DNA of 64,000 bases, from assembly GCA_036971475.1 (NCBI GenBank), contig JBAIZL010000001.1:135750692-135814691 (forward strand). Direction: 5' to 3'. This document shows positions 1 to 11,799 of this stretch, one piece after another. Both the position numbers and the translations under genes were made by a program. How positions within the stretch are numbered: position 1 is the stretch's first letter; each line of letters starts with the position of its first letter. The DNA is from Prosapia bicincta. Lineage: Eukaryota; Arthropoda; Insecta; Hemiptera; Cercopidae. The notes under the pieces were generated by a model. It was not told the origin of the DNA, did not search any database, and saw only the letters and a list, made by a program, of their open reading frames with translations.

Positions 1-2200
1 TTTTCCTTATACATTGTTGTTTGGTAGTAATCCATCACGTGTATTAAGGTTTTGCAGTATTCTCCTTATACATTGCTGCTTGGTAGTTTTCCATCACGTA
101 CATTAAGGTTTTGCAGTATTCTCCTTATACATTGCTGTTTGGTAGTAATCCATCCCGTACATTAAGGTTTTGCAGTATTTTCCTTATACATTGTTGTTTG
201 GTAGTAATCTATCACGTACATTAAGGTTTTGCAGTATTCTCCTTATACATTGCTGTTTGGTAGTAATCCATCCCGTACATTAAGGTTTTGCAGTATTTTC
301 CTTATACATTGTTGTTTGGTAGTAATCCATCACGTGTATTAAGGTTTTGCAGTATTCTCCTTATACATTGCTGCTTGGTAGTTTTCCATCACGTACATTA
401 AGGTTTTGCAGTATTCTCCTTGTACATTGCTGTTTAGTAGTAATCCATTACGTACATTAAGGTTTTGCAGTATTCTCCTTATACATTGCTGTTTGGTAGT
501 AATCCATCACGTACATTAAGGTTTTGCAGTATTCTCCTTATACATTGCTGTTTGGTAGTAATCCATCACGTACATTAAAGTTTTGCAGTATTCTCCTTAT
601 ACATTGCTGTTTGGTAGTAATCCATCACGTACATTAAAGTATTGCAGTATTCTCCTTATACATTGCTGTTTGGTAGTAATCCATCACGTACATTAAGGTT
701 TTGCAGTATTCTCCTTATACATTGCTGTTTGGTAGTAATCCATCACGTACATTAAGGTTTTGCAGTATTCTCCTTATACATTGCTGTTTGGTAGTAATCC
801 ATCACGTACATTAAGGTTTTGCAGTAATATCCTTATACATTACTGTTTGGTAGTAATCCATCACGTACATTAAGGTTAGGCAGTATTCTCCTTATACATT
901 GCTGTTTGGTAGTAATCCATCACGTGCATTAAGGTTTTGCAGTATTCTCTTTATACATTGCTGTTTGGTTGTAATCCATCACGTGCATTAAGATTTTGCA
1001 GTATTCTCCTTATACATTGCTGTTTGGTAGTAATCCATCACGTACATTAAGGTTTTGCAGTATTCTCCTTATACATTACTGTTTGGTAGTAATCCATTAC
1101 GTACATTAAGGTTTTGCAGTAATATCCTTATACATTACTCTTTGGTAGTAATCCATCACGTACATTAAGGTTTTGCAGTATTCTCCTTATACATTGCTGT
1201 TTGGTAGTAATTCATCACGTACATTTTGCAGTAACATCCTTATACATTACTGTTTGGTAGTAATCCATCACGTACATTAAGATTTTGCAGTATTCTCCTT
1301 ATACATTGCTGTTTGGTAGTAATCTATCATGCACATTAAGGTTTTGCAGTAATATCCTTATACATTACTGTTTGGTAGCAATCCATCACGTACATTAAAG
1401 TTTTGCAGTATTATCCTTATACATTTCTGTTTGGTAGTAATCCATCACGTACATTAAGGTTTTGCAGTATTCACCTTATACATTGCTGTTTGGTAGTAAT
1501 CCATCACGTACATTAAGGTTTTGCAGTAATATCCTTATACATTACTGTTTGGTAGTAATCCATCACGTACATTAAGGTTTTGCAGTAATATCCTTATACA
1601 TTACTGTTTGGTAGTAATCCATCATGTACATTAAGGTTTTGTAGTATTATCCTTATACATTGTTGTTTGGTAGTAATCAATTACGTACATTAAGGTTTTG
1701 CAGTAAAATCCTTATACATTGTTGTTTGGTAGTAATCCATCACGTACATTAAGGTTTTGTAGTATTCTCCTTATTCATTACTGTTTGGTAGTAATCCATC
1801 ACGTACAGTAAGGTTTTGCAGTATTATCATTATACATTGCTGTTTGGTAGTAATCCATCACGTATATTAAGGTTTTGTAGTATTTTCCTTACACATTGTT
1901 GTTTGGTAGTAATCCATCACGTACATTAAGGTTTTGTAGTATTATCATTATACATTGTTGTTTGGTAGTAATCCATTACGAAGATTAATTTTTTTCAGTA
2001 TTTTCCTTATACATTGTTGTTTGCTAGTAATCCATTACGTACATTAAGGTTTTGCAGTAATATCCTTATACATTGTTGTTTGGTAGTAATCCATCACGTA
2101 CATTAAGGTTTCTCAGTATTATCCTTATACATTGTTGTTTGGTAGTAATCCATCACGTACATTAAGGTTTCTCAGTAATATCCTTATACATTGTTGTGTA
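1..2200. repeat. 59-bp satellite array, about 37 copies
   Basis: A tandem array with a 59-bp period: a CCTTATACATTG start recurs at 59-base steps (for example near 61, 120, 179 and 238), followed by TTTGGTAGTAATCCATCACG and TTAAGGTTTTGCAG. The array runs off the left edge of the window. Copies differ by point substitutions and rare indels (a shortened unit near 1200-1230). Variants are ordered: units 1-2 reappear as units 6-7 (shared CACGTGTATT and GCTTGGTAGTTTTCC variants, 295 bp apart), so there is a local five-unit higher-order period. Later units (about 820-1720) mix in a TAATATCC variant. There is no open frame of interest. It is non-coding satellite DNA. Confidence 0.95.
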
Positions 2201-2579
2201 GTAGTATTTTATTTAGTTGAATGGTTTTCATAGTTTTTCCTTCCTAATATGATGTTTAGCATTATTCCCTTCGTACATTGGCGTTTAACTGTATTCCCCT
2301 CTGTACATAACTCTATTCTGCTTCGTACAGTAATGTTTTAAATTATACATCTTAGTATTATAAATTTAGCTGTTTTCCCTTCGTCGTTAATTTTAACAGT
2401 AATTTAGTTTTATAGAAGTTTGTGTAGTAGTTCTTTTTATTCAACAACATAGGTCATATCCTCAGTGTTTGTATAACTACACCAAACCAGAGGTTGTAAT
2501 TTGTGAGTGAAATTATAAGTTTGATAGGTTCACTCTAAATAGCTGTTTGTTACAAACTTCATAATTGCCTGTAATCTGT
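2201..2579. other. decayed edge of the satellite, then unrecognised DNA
   Basis: The first ~200 bases keep scattered satellite-like words (TTCCCTTCGTACATTG, GTATTCCCC, GTACA) at roughly satellite spacing. This fits old, diverged units at the array edge. From about 2400 nothing is recognised. Confidence 0.5.
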
Positions 2580-2875
2580 GTAGTTGCACTATAGGACCAC
2601 ACACGCCATTGTGTGCGTTGGAACAGTTTTGCCAATATTGCGGCAATGTGTTCCCGCAACTTGTCAACTGTATTGTAATAAGTTTATTCATTTATCACTC
2701 GAGATCGCGCATAATCGTTAAGGCGTTTACAAAAGGTGATACCGCTATCATATTTTATCTTACAGGTTATATTGTGTTGGTTGTCAGCAATCATACATGC
2801 TCTAAGGCGTAACTCTAATGTAGATTGTGTCATTTCTTTTTACGTTTGCTTACATTATCCTGATAAAATATTTAC
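2580..2875. repeat. dispersed repeat family A, copy 1
   Basis: Related to 32752-33065 in the same orientation. Shared landmarks in order: CGCCATTGTGTGCGT, GGAAC, CGCAACTTGTC, GGTGTTTACAA-type word, GGTAATACCGC-type word, ATCTTACAG, ATTGTGTTGGTTGTCAGCAA (G-to-A variant in copy 2), CTCTAAGGCG. Identity looks around 75-80 percent with small indels. A 67-codon open frame here is not kept in the second copy, so I do not call a gene. The family is unidentified and no terminal repeats are obvious. Confidence 0.75.
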
Positions 2876-3299
2876 AAATTTTCTTTAAGAGTTGATTAGA
2901 CTGCCGCCCTCATAAGTGATTCAGATGCAGTAAAAGAGTTTGGAAAGATAATTTGATGACTTAATTTTTTTGAATCGATATCAGTGACGTGTTGGTTTGT
3001 TAAATCAACGTTAGGTGGTTATTTATTTTTATTACCTAAAAAGGCGTCTTATATCAACGTCTTGGAATGATAATTATTTCAGTTATGCAAAGTTTCAGAA
3101 AACTTTACTTATCCACCGCTTTTGATTTCATAAAAAAATAATTTATTGCCAACTAGTAATAATCATATAATTGCAATGAAGCAAAAAAACTTTTAACTGG
3201 TTCGACGTTACCAGCTAGGGTGTAGCTGAATGAGGTGGGCTGGTTGGATCTAGAGTAGGATGTCATGGAGCCTTGCTTTTTTGAACAGTTTTTGAGCCG
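2876..3299. other. unrecognised AT-rich DNA
   Basis: No repeat, open frame or motif recognised in this stretch. Confidence 0.4.
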
Positions 3300-4527
3300 T
3301 GCCCTATTCGGATTAACAAAAATTCGGATAGTTGAAGGTTTTAAATATTAAAAGAATTTTTATGATATATACGTATGTTTTGTAAGTCAAATGAAAAATA
3401 TTACTATTTTTTTCTAAGTTGCTGAGTTAAGATCTTAGGTTTTTCACAAAGAATCGGATCCGAAATTGGATTCCCATGGAACTTTGTTGAAAAGCACTCG
3501 AAAACCGACTATTATTAATTATTTTGTTGGTCCCCTCGTTGTTTTTTTGAAAAAATCTCATCAGCATTTTTAAGGATTGATATGAAGTTTAAAAGTGTAT
3601 GTTTGCTGCTTTTAATGCCTGAAATCGTCGATTGTCCAACACCGAACTTCTCAGCCAACTGTTTACCCGTAGCTCCTTCATCTGATTGATCTATAATTAG
3701 TTTATCCGTTAATGATAATACAATTCGTTTCCTTCTAGAAACCATACTGAACAACGAAACGCACGTACAAAGAAAACAACGGACCGATTCGAAAGAGTAG
3801 TTTACCAATGTCGCATAACTGGCGACCGTGACATCCATCTATATAGAGCTATGCGCGCGCTAGGACGCCACCGCACATCCGGGCGGCCGTCTCGGCAATT
3901 AAAAAATGAATATCCTTGAATCAAATGTGTTTGCACTCACTTGGCTGGTTCGGGCGGCCGGGCTGGATTTCCCCACCTTCCGCCGTTTTAAAAAGTTGGA
4001 GAGGAAGAACTTCAGTACATTTCCGAACGGATGACTCATCGGCACAAACGAATCATCTACGTTTGTCCTCAACCTAGTGTTTGTTACTATTTCATTCTGT
4101 ATACAGGTTTTAAAATTGTGCTAAACCTGGAAAACTTTATACATTATTTGGTATATGAAATCCGTCTGGTCTTCAAAATGTTTATGCAGGTAAATAGTAT
4201 GTTTAGCGTATTAAAAAAGTCTAAATCTCAATCAGCTCAGATAAGATTATTTGTAGCGAATATGTAAAACTAAAAATTCATCAGCTCAATTAAAACTATT
4301 TACAAAATAGATACGGATCAATAAAATGTGCGGATGAGGGTAGTTCACGTCTAGCAGGCGCACCCACCTCAAAAATACCGCCCATGCCATGTCCAGCATC
4401 CAAATGTTTGCGGTACGCCTGCACTAGTTTCGGAATTCTTCGGCATTATTTTGGAAATTGCAGAACGTTTTCAACTTATTGTTTTTGAAAATGTTAAAGC
4501 GATTCGGATAGTAGGATCTCTGCTGTA
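3300..4527 (-). mobile_element. pogo/Tigger-like DNA transposon remnant
   Basis: Contains a minus-strand pogo-type DNA-binding-domain ORF (3515-3745). Sequence resembling pogo/Tigger terminal repeats occurs twice: ATTCGGATAGT followed by AGGATCTCTGCTG ending near 4525 and next to a TA, and CGGATTAACAAAAATTCGGA TAGTTGAAGG around 3309-3340. The right-hand motif would be the 5' end of a minus-strand element. The left-hand motif is in the same orientation rather than inverted, so the true left boundary is not settled and nesting is possible. A GC-rich patch at 3855-3980 lies just upstream of the ORF and may be its 5' region. No DDE catalytic domain was seen. Boundaries are an inference. Confidence 0.45.
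3515..3745 (-). pseudogene. N-terminal HTH domain of a pogo/Tigger (CENP-B-like) transposase, truncated
   Basis: A 76-residue open frame from the ATG at 3745. I chose this over the upstream in-frame ATG at 3838 because family proteins begin close to the basic RRKR stretch. Visible features are SRRKRIVLSL, then DKLIIDQSDEGATGKQLAEK and FGVGQSTISGIK. This is the CENP-B N-terminal helix-turn-helix pattern that binds transposon ends. Full-length relatives are roughly 450-600 residues and add a second HTH and a DDE domain. Here the frame stops shortly after the first HTH (at DQQNN), and I found no continuation downstream. It is therefore probably a dead fragment. A short host gene captured from a transposon cannot be excluded. 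Confidence 0.65.
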
Positions 4528-4979
4528 TGTCCTGAATTTTGTAGGAAATTGCTAGTCTGGTTTTTACTCAATAAACAGTTTTATGCAATGAAGGGAATTG
4601 GACGAATGCTTACTACGACTAGCCAATTATTTCATTTAATTCAATAGCTACCTATAAGAATACAATTTTATAAGGCAGTGAATAGGCAGCCAGCAGGGCT
4701 CCAAATGCATTAAGTCTCAAGTCTAAATGCTAATGTGCGTTACATGTAGCCTATATCGTAGTGCGCAGGGGCGATTTCTTTGCAAGTAACAAATTTACTA
4801 ACATATGACCGCTCTAACCATTTTCATAAATTAAAAATGTACTTTGCAGCAAAATGATTGTCCTTTATATTATTCCCCTCATCGTTTTCTGCTTTCAAAC
4901 CACTTTTATAAGGAAATGGATTTTTCGTTCTTGTACAGGCTTCATGGGCCTCTCACGGTTGTATTCCGGTTCTATCAAT
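4528..4979. other. unrecognised DNA
   Basis: No feature recognised between the Tigger-like remnant and the segmental duplication. Confidence 0.4.
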
Positions 4980-5334
4980 ACCAACTGTAGTTTACTCGTA
5001 TAAGTATTCTCCTTACAGAGCAAAGCACATCACCTGATCAGAGAGAGCACAAATATAAATACTTAGAAAGTAAAATAAAAGATACAACGACATAACAAAA
5101 AAACAAACACATTGCTCATCTACTTAAAAGGTAGGTACCCAATACACAAAACACTGTATCAACAGAACCTGATGCTAACCATCACGTCTTTCCCACCATT
5201 AACATCTTTTAGTAGTTACCTAATGCCTATGTGTGTTGCAAGGATTTATTTAAAGGTTATTATACAGAAGCCTATTTTTGATAAATAAAAATAAAAAAAA
5301 ACGCGTATTGTTTGAATGCGGTGGTTGTTGAGCC

Positions 5335-5394
<60 letters not shown>

Positions 5395-6170
5395 CTTTCT
5401 TTTTATCCTCCAATCACAAGTTTCCAAACGCAACCCCTATAAATATTCTCCATGCATATTATCTGCCCTATATTAGATGTTATACTTCCACACGCGTTGT
5501 ATAACATTAATACATGACCGGTAACAAAACCAGCGACCATAAAACTCTGCAAGAATAGGAGCTCGCCAAGTGAAGTTTTAATTAAATTCCAGATTTTATG
5601 ACGTCATAAGCGTCCTTATTTCGAGTAATCAGGTGTGACAACAAAAGCCGAAGAGCATACCTCACATGTTAAATTAAACTTTCATGTCATGAACTTCGTC
5701 ATATGAAAGCGTTGATGGGTATAGTCTGGTAACAAATAACGTAATGGGACCTTTGATTGTTTATTTGCCAGGAACAGTGTAGTTTGCACTGACTGTACAA
5801 CGTGCATAGTATATTATGTTGGCACAATATAACGATTTTACCTGTCTTGGGTTGCAGATTAAAGTTATTGTGAATTTATTTTATAGAATGAAGATGAACG
5901 CTTTATATTACTATGTATAATTTCAAAGAGGTTTCCATGGAAACGTAAAATAACTGCTGCAATAACATTTGCTGTGGCAAACCTAACATAAAGAACTGAA
6001 ATTATATCTCCTAATTACAGATGATATTTTGTTAAAAACATTGAATATTTTATAAATCTATAAATGGCAAAATGAGATAGTTGCGTTTTGAAAATTATCC
6101 ATTCACAAGGCGGATAAATAGATGCATAGTATTACATCTACGGACCGTCAGGCTAGGGAGCGGTTGTAAG
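4980..6170. repeat. segmental duplication B, copy 1 (paralogue of 17470-19400)
   Basis: Collinear with 17470-19400. The best-conserved core is 5263-5760 against about 18550-18995, roughly 90 percent or better, sharing CACAAGTTTCCAAACG, ATTCTCCATGCATATTATCT, CACACGCGTTGTATAACATT and TTATGACGTCATAAGCGTCC. Flanks are more diverged but still align (AAATACTTAGAAAGTAAAAT against AAATACTTAATCAGTAAAAT). The two copies differ by a long (TC)n in this copy. The other copy has insertions: an inverted-repeat family C element and a (TG)n tract. A palindromic TGACGTCA (CRE-like) octamer is conserved in both, but its function is unknown. No coding frame is conserved. Confidence 0.8.
5338..5393. repeat. (TC)n microsatellite
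   Basis: Uninterrupted CT dinucleotides for about 55 bases. The paralogous position near 18615-18640 has only about ten repeats with an interruption, so this tract expanded after duplication or contracted in the other copy. A 62-codon frame through it is a low-complexity artefact. Confidence 0.95.
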
Positions 6171-6288
6171 ACAAATCTACTTCTAGATCAAATACGAGAC
6201 TTCTAGGGACCGAGTTCATACATACGAGGGGCTATGGACGGATTGTAATCGAACGGTCTAGCAACAATTTGGAGTAAGGAATCTCTCG
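6171..6288. repeat. degenerate precursor-like satellite motifs
   Basis: Contains repeated short words seen later in the arrays (ACTTCTAGGGACCG, CTACGGACCG, GACGGATTGTAATCG, GGTCTAGCAAC), but without a clean period. It resembles the sequence at 19350-19660 beside the other duplication copy. Confidence 0.5.
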
Positions 6289-9200
6289 CCACCAAGAGGA
6301 TCAGGATACATATATTATCAGTTTGAATAATAGAATTTCTATAAAGCTAATGGGTTACGGGCACCTACGGATCAAGAGGATCACGATGCATCTAGGATCA
6401 GTTTGAATAATAGAATTTCTATAAACCTAGTGGATTACGGGCGCCTACGGATCAAGAGGATCAGGATGCATCTAGGATCAGTTTGAATAATAGAATTTCT
6501 ATAAACCTAGTGGATTACGGGCGCCTAAGGATCAAGAGGATCAGGATGCATCTAGGATCAGTATGAATAATAGAATTTCTATAAACCTAGTGGATTACGG
6601 GCGCCTACGGATCAAGAGGATCAGGATGCATCTAGGATCAGTTTGAATAATAGAATTTCTATAAACCTAGTGGATTACGGGTGCCTACGGATCAAGAGGA
6701 TCAGGATGCATCTAGGATCAGTTTGAATAATAGAATTTCTATAAACCTAGTGGATTACAGGCGCCTACGGATCAAGAGGATCAGGATGCATCTAGGATCA
6801 GTTTGAATAATAGAATTTCTATAAACCTAGTGGATTACGGGCGCCTACGGATCAAGAGGATCAGGATGCATCTAGGATCAGTTTGAATAATAGAATTTCT
6901 ATAAACCTAGTGGATTACGGGTGCCTACGGATCAAGAGGATCAGGATGCATCTAGGATCAGTTTGAATAATAGAATTTCTATAAATCTAGTGGATTACGG
7001 GCGCCTACGGATCAAGAGGATCAGGATGCATCTAGGATCAGTTTGAATAATAGAATTTCTATAAACCTAGTGGATTACGGGTGCCTAAGGATCAAGAGGA
7101 TCAGGATGCATCTAGGATCAGTATGAATAATAGAATTTCTATAAACCTAGTGGATTACGGGCGCCTACGGATCAAGAGGATCAGGATGCATCTAGGATCA
7201 GTTTGAATAATAGAATTTCTATAAACCTAGTGGATTACGGGTGCCTACGGATCAAGAGGATCAGGATGCATCTAGGATCAGTTTGAATAATAGAATTTCT
7301 ATAAACCTAGTGGATTACAGGCGCCTACGGATCAAGAGGATCAGGATGCATCTAGGATCAGTTTGAATAATAGAATTTCTATAAACCTAGTGGATTACGG
7401 GCGCCTACGGATCAAGAGGATCAGGATGCATCTAGGATCAGTTTGAATAATAGAATTTCTATAAACCTAGTGGATTACGGGTGCCTACGGATCAAGAGGA
7501 TCAGGATGCATCTAGGATCAGTTTGAATAATAGAATTTCTATAAATCTAGTGGATTACGGGCGCCTACGGATCAAGAGGATCAGGATGCATCTAGGATCA
7601 GTTTGAATAATAGAATTTCTATAAACCTAGTGGATTACGGGTGCCTACGGATCAAGAGGATCAGGATGCATCTAGGATCAGTTTGAATAATAGAATTTCT
7701 ATAAACCTAGTGGATTACGGGCGCCTACGGATCAAGAGGATCAGGATGCATCTAGGATCAGTTTGCATAATAATAGAATTTCTATAAACCTAGTGGATTA
7801 CGGGTGCCTACGGATCAAGAGGATCAGGGTGCATCTAGGATCAGTTTGAATAATAGAATTTCTATAAACCTAGTGGATTACGGGCGCCTACGGATCAAGA
7901 GGATCAGGATGCATCTAGGATCAGTTTGAATAATAGAATTTCTATAAACCTAGTGGATTACGGGTGCCTACGGATCAAGAGGATCAGGATGCATCTAGGA
8001 TCAGTTTGAATAATAGAGTTTCTATAAACCTAGTGGATTACGGGCGCCTACGGATCAAGAGGATCAGGATGCATCTAGGATCAGTTTGAATAATAGAATA
8101 TCTATAAACCTAGTGGATTACGGGTGCCTACGGATCAAGAGGATCAGGATGCATCTAGGATCAGTTTGAATAATAGAATTTCTATAAACCTAGTGGATTA
8201 CGGGCGCCTACGGATCAAGAGGATCAGGATGCATCTAGGATCAGTTTGAATAATAGAATTTCTATAAACCTAGTGGATTACGGGCGCCTACGGATCAAGA
8301 GGATCAGGATGCATCTAGGATCAGTTTGAATAATAGAATTTCTATAAACCTAGTGGATTACGGGTGCCTACGGATCAAGAGGATCAGGATGCATCTAGGA
8401 TCAGTTTGAATAATAGAATTTCTATAAACCTAGTGGATTACGGGCGCCTACGGATCAAGAGGATCAGGATTCATCTAGGATCAGTTTGAATAATAGAATT
8501 TCTATAAACCTAGTGGATTACGGGCTCCTACGGATCAAGAGGATCAGGATGCATCTAGGATCAGTTTGAATAATAGAATTTCTATAAACCTAGTGGATTA
8601 CTTGCGCCTACGGATCAAGAGGATCAGGATGCATCTAGGATCAGTTTGAATAATAGAATTTCTATAAACCTAGTGGAATACGGGCGCCTACGGATCAAGA
8701 GGATCAGGATGCATCTAGGATCAGTTTGAATAATAGAATTTCTATAAACCTAGTGGATTACGGGCGCCTACGGATCAAGAGGATCAGGATGCATCTAGGA
8801 TCAGTTTGAATAATAGAATTTCTATAAACCTAGTGGATTACGGGCGCCTACGGATCAAGAAGATCAGGATGCATCTAGGATCAGTTTGAATAATAGAATT
8901 TCTATAAACCTAGTGGATTACGGGTGCCTACGGATCAAGAGGATCAGGATGCATCTAGGATCAGTTTGAATAATAAAATTTCTATAAACCTAGTGGATTA
9001 CGGGCGCCTACGGATCAAGAGGATCAGGATGCTTCTAGGATCAGTTTGAATAATAGAATTTCTATAAACCTAGTGGATTACGGGCGCCTACGGATCAAGA
9101 GGATCAGGATGCATCTAGGATCAGTTTGAATAATAGAATTTCTATAAACCTAGTTGATTACGGGCGCCTACGGATGAAGAGGATCAGGATGCATCTAGGA

Positions 9201-9428
9201 TCAGTTTGAATAATAGAATTTCTATAAACCTAGTGGATTACGGGCGCCTACGGATCAAGAGGATCAGGATGCATCTAGGATCAGTTTGAATAATAGAATT
9301 TCTATAAACCTAGTGGATTACGGGCGCCTACGGATCAAGAGGATCAGGATGCATCTAGGATCAGTTTGAATAATAGAATTTCTATAAAGCTAGTGGATCA
9401 CGGGCGCCTACGGATCAAGAGGATCACG
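6289..9428. repeat. 80-bp satellite array, about 39 copies
   Basis: Period exactly 80 bp: GCGCCTACGGATCAAGAGGA recurs at 6441, 6601, 6761 and so on, followed by ATGCATCTAGGATCAG, AATAATAGAATTTCT and AACCTAGTGGATTACGG. Copies are nearly identical, with most differing at 0-3 positions, so homogenisation is recent. A unit at about 7721-7804 carries a 4-bp insertion. A seven-unit block (6521-7080) is repeated in full at 7081-7640 with the same diagnostic variants. First and last units are more diverged. No long open frame runs through the array. Confidence 0.97.
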
Positions 9429-9429
9429 G

Positions 9430-9962
9430 GCCGTTTAGGTACGGATTGGATAACGCAACGTTTAAACAACGATTGGGTTATGGAAGTCTAGTGATCAGTT
9501 GTGTTACCAGGCGTCTAGTGGGTTCATTCATCGGGGATCTATTTATCGGTTGAGTCACCAGGCATCTAGGGATCGGTTGTATCGTCAGACGTTTAGGGAT
9601 GAGTTAAGCACTGCTCGCCTTTGGGTAGATTGAGTCACCGGACGTCTAAGAATCAGTTGTGTCACCTGGTGTCCATGGATCACCTAAATTACCAGGAGTC
9701 TAGGGATCACCTGAGTTACCGGATGCCAAGGGGTCAGTTCAGTTATCAGAAGTCTAAGGATCAGTTGAATCACCTGGAGTCTAGGGATCACTTGTGTTAC
9801 CGGGCGCCTAGGGTCAGTTGAGTCATCAGACGTCTAGGGATCAAATGAATCGCCCGAGTTTAGTAATCACTTAAATTACCAGGGGACTAGAGGTAACTTT
9901 AATTACTGGGTGCCTAAGAGTCAGTAAAATCATTAGAGGTCAAGGTATTAGTAGTCACGGGG
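9430..9962. repeat. degenerate ~25-30-bp minisatellite
   Basis: Loosely repeated words GTCTAGGGATCA, CAGTTGAGTCACC and AGTTACCGGGCG every 25-30 bases with heavy divergence. The motif resembles parts of the neighbouring 80-bp and 71-bp units (CTAGGGATC, GATTACGG), so it may be the ancestral short unit. A 66-codon frame at 9621-9821 shows the periodicity as repeated DHL/RDHL-like residues and is not a gene. Confidence 0.8.
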
Positions 9963-9964
9963 GC

Positions 9965-10485
9965 AAGTGGATCGAGTGGGTTACGGATGTTTAGAGACCG
10001 GATAGAAGTCTAGAGACAAATTGGATGCGGAATGTCTAAGAACCGAGTGGATTACGGATGTCTAGAGACCGGATAGAAGTCTAGGGACAAATTGGATGCG
10101 GAATGTCTAAGAACCGAGTGGATTACGGATGTCTAGAGACCGGATAGAAGTCTAGGGACAAATTGGATGCGGAATGTCTAAGAACCGAGTGGATTACGGA
10201 TGTCTAGAGACCGGATAGAAGTCTAGGGACAAATTGGATGCGGAATGTCTAAGAACCGAGTGGATTACGGATGTCTAGAGACCGGATAGAAGTCTAGAGA
10301 CAAATTGGATGCGGAATGTCTAAGAACCGAGTGAATTACGGATGTCTAGAGACCGGATAGAAGTCTAGGGACAAATTGGATGCGGAATGTCTAAGAACCG
10401 AGTGGATTACGGATGTCTAGAGACCGGATAGAAGTCTAGGGACAAATTGGATGCGGAATGTCTAAGAACCGAGTGAATTACGGGA
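9965..10485. repeat. 71-bp tandem array, about 7 copies
   Basis: GATTACGGATGTCTAGAGAC, CGGATAGAAGTCTAG, GACAAATTGGATGCGG and AATGTCTAAGAACCGAGT repeat at 71-bp steps (TTGGATGCGG at 10021 and 10092). Copies are over 97 percent identical. Within the unit, GTCTAG/GTCTAA recurs three times, suggesting it was built from about three copies of a shorter ~24-bp unit. Confidence 0.93.
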
Positions 10486-11034
10486 CGTCAATGGACCAAG
10501 TGGATGAGGGAAGTGTAAAGACCTAGTGAAACTGGGACTGTTAGTGAGCGAGAATACCCCGGTACCGCTGGAAATAGATTGAATAACTGAACGTTATCGC
10601 CTATGCAAACACGTGGCTTTCACTGGTAGTTGAGAAGTTGCTTATGCTCGTTTAACCTGAACCATCGCATTTAATTACTTTTAAATCAGAATCTGCGGCT
10701 CGACCTCCTAGTCTTGGAATTCTATCGTGTTCTCAAATTAACACTTATGTTACACAACCCCCTACTTTCCTTTACAAAGGATAATACCTTTTAGTGGTGT
10801 CCACGTTAAAACACAAAAAGGCAATAAATATATGTAAGAAGAAAGAGTAATAAATCCTGTACTCTATTTAGGAAGGGAAGAGTTTTCATGATTTGGGTTG
10901 AAAAAGGATTTATTAGGACAGGAAAAGATTTTCAAATAAGAACTATTTGATCAAGTTAAGGGAATAAGGAGTAGAAATCAGAAGAGGGCAATAAAACATA
11001 AAAACAGATTAGTTTGCTAACCTCAACTCGATGA
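10486..11034. other. unrecognised DNA after the satellite complex
   Basis: The first ~100 bases still show stray satellite words (GACCTAGTGAAACTGGGAC). After that no feature is recognised. Confidence 0.4.
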
Positions 11035-11363
11035 TTAATCAAAGCAATTTGTCATTGCGTTCGGAACTGGCTTTATTTGCTGCTTGTATAAGCTGTGGGA
11101 ATAATATTTTTGTAAATATAAAACTTCTCCGGACAGCTGGACCTGATTACATCCATTAGTTAACGTCACTGAGATACGATTGTGTGTTTGCAGTGCTGCC
11201 ATATTTCCGAGCCTAATGGATGTTTCTCGATCGGCTGCAGTCGTAAAGTGATTCGGGATCGGGTAAATAGAACCAAAGCTGCTAAATAGATTGTCTAAGC
11301 CGTCAGTCGGTACGGCTGCGACGTCTTTTAGCAATAAGGAAAACTCTAAACTTTGCAAATCTT
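11035..11363 (-). CDS. possible coding exon of an unidentified protein
   Basis: An open frame of about 109 residues on the minus strand ending at a stop at 11035. Just upstream at 11364-11366 (minus strand) is a good 3' splice-site context: CTGAC, then TTCAATTTCAG, then the frame. The longer open frame has no ATG; it is entered only at a TTG, and a stop precedes that, so an exon beginning at 11363 is the more natural reading. Composition is mixed and not low-complexity (for example PTDGLDNLFSSFGSIYPI and RETSIRLGNMAALQTHNR). I do not recognise the protein family. It could be the last exon of a host gene, an old transposon fragment, or chance. No partner exon was identified. Confidence 0.3.
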
Positions 11364-11394
11364 CTGAAATTGAAGTCAGCAGCGATAAGCTCAA

Positions 11395-11799
11395 GTTTTA
11401 CGAAGCGAAAGTCTCTTATCTTTGGGATTACAGAGAGAAATGTCTCATTTAAAGGCCGATAGAGGGCATGGAGGTCAACAGAAACATGTGTTTAATGCGA
11501 GTCAGTCCTAGTTAGCATCTTGAGATATAGAAGACGTTTGACGTCGTCTCTTTATACCCCTAACAAAACATCACTCACAACAGCAGTAAAATCTACTTTT
11601 CTCGGTTAACAAAAAACCTCGTTAAATCGATTCAGATGGTGGTTCTAGTTTTTTACATTTAAAAGATACTTCTGGAAATAAATATAAATTTTAGAAACAA
11701 TACTGGTTTTAAATTAGAAAAGATAGTTTTTTAGACATTTGTTAAACCTAATGTAGATATTTTACGGCTACGGTTACATATTTATAGTAAAAATCCCTA
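11395..11799. other. unrecognised DNA
   Basis: Upstream (minus-strand sense) of the possible exon. No feature recognised. Confidence 0.35.

Noticed and set aside
1..2200. Could the regular repeats be a CRISPR array?
   Set aside because: Units are contiguous 59-bp satellites with no unique spacers, and the genome is eukaryotic.
3300..3345. Left TIR of the 3.5-kb Tigger remnant
   Set aside because: The motif is in direct and not inverted orientation relative to the one at 4525, so it cannot be called the matching terminus.
6289..9428. CRISPR-like or coding repeat
   Set aside because: 80-bp units are whole-unit tandem repeats, frames are closed and there are no spacers.
9621..9821. 66-codon ORF with repeated DHL-type residues
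   Set aside because: It is a translation of the degenerate minisatellite; the periodicity comes from DNA repeats.
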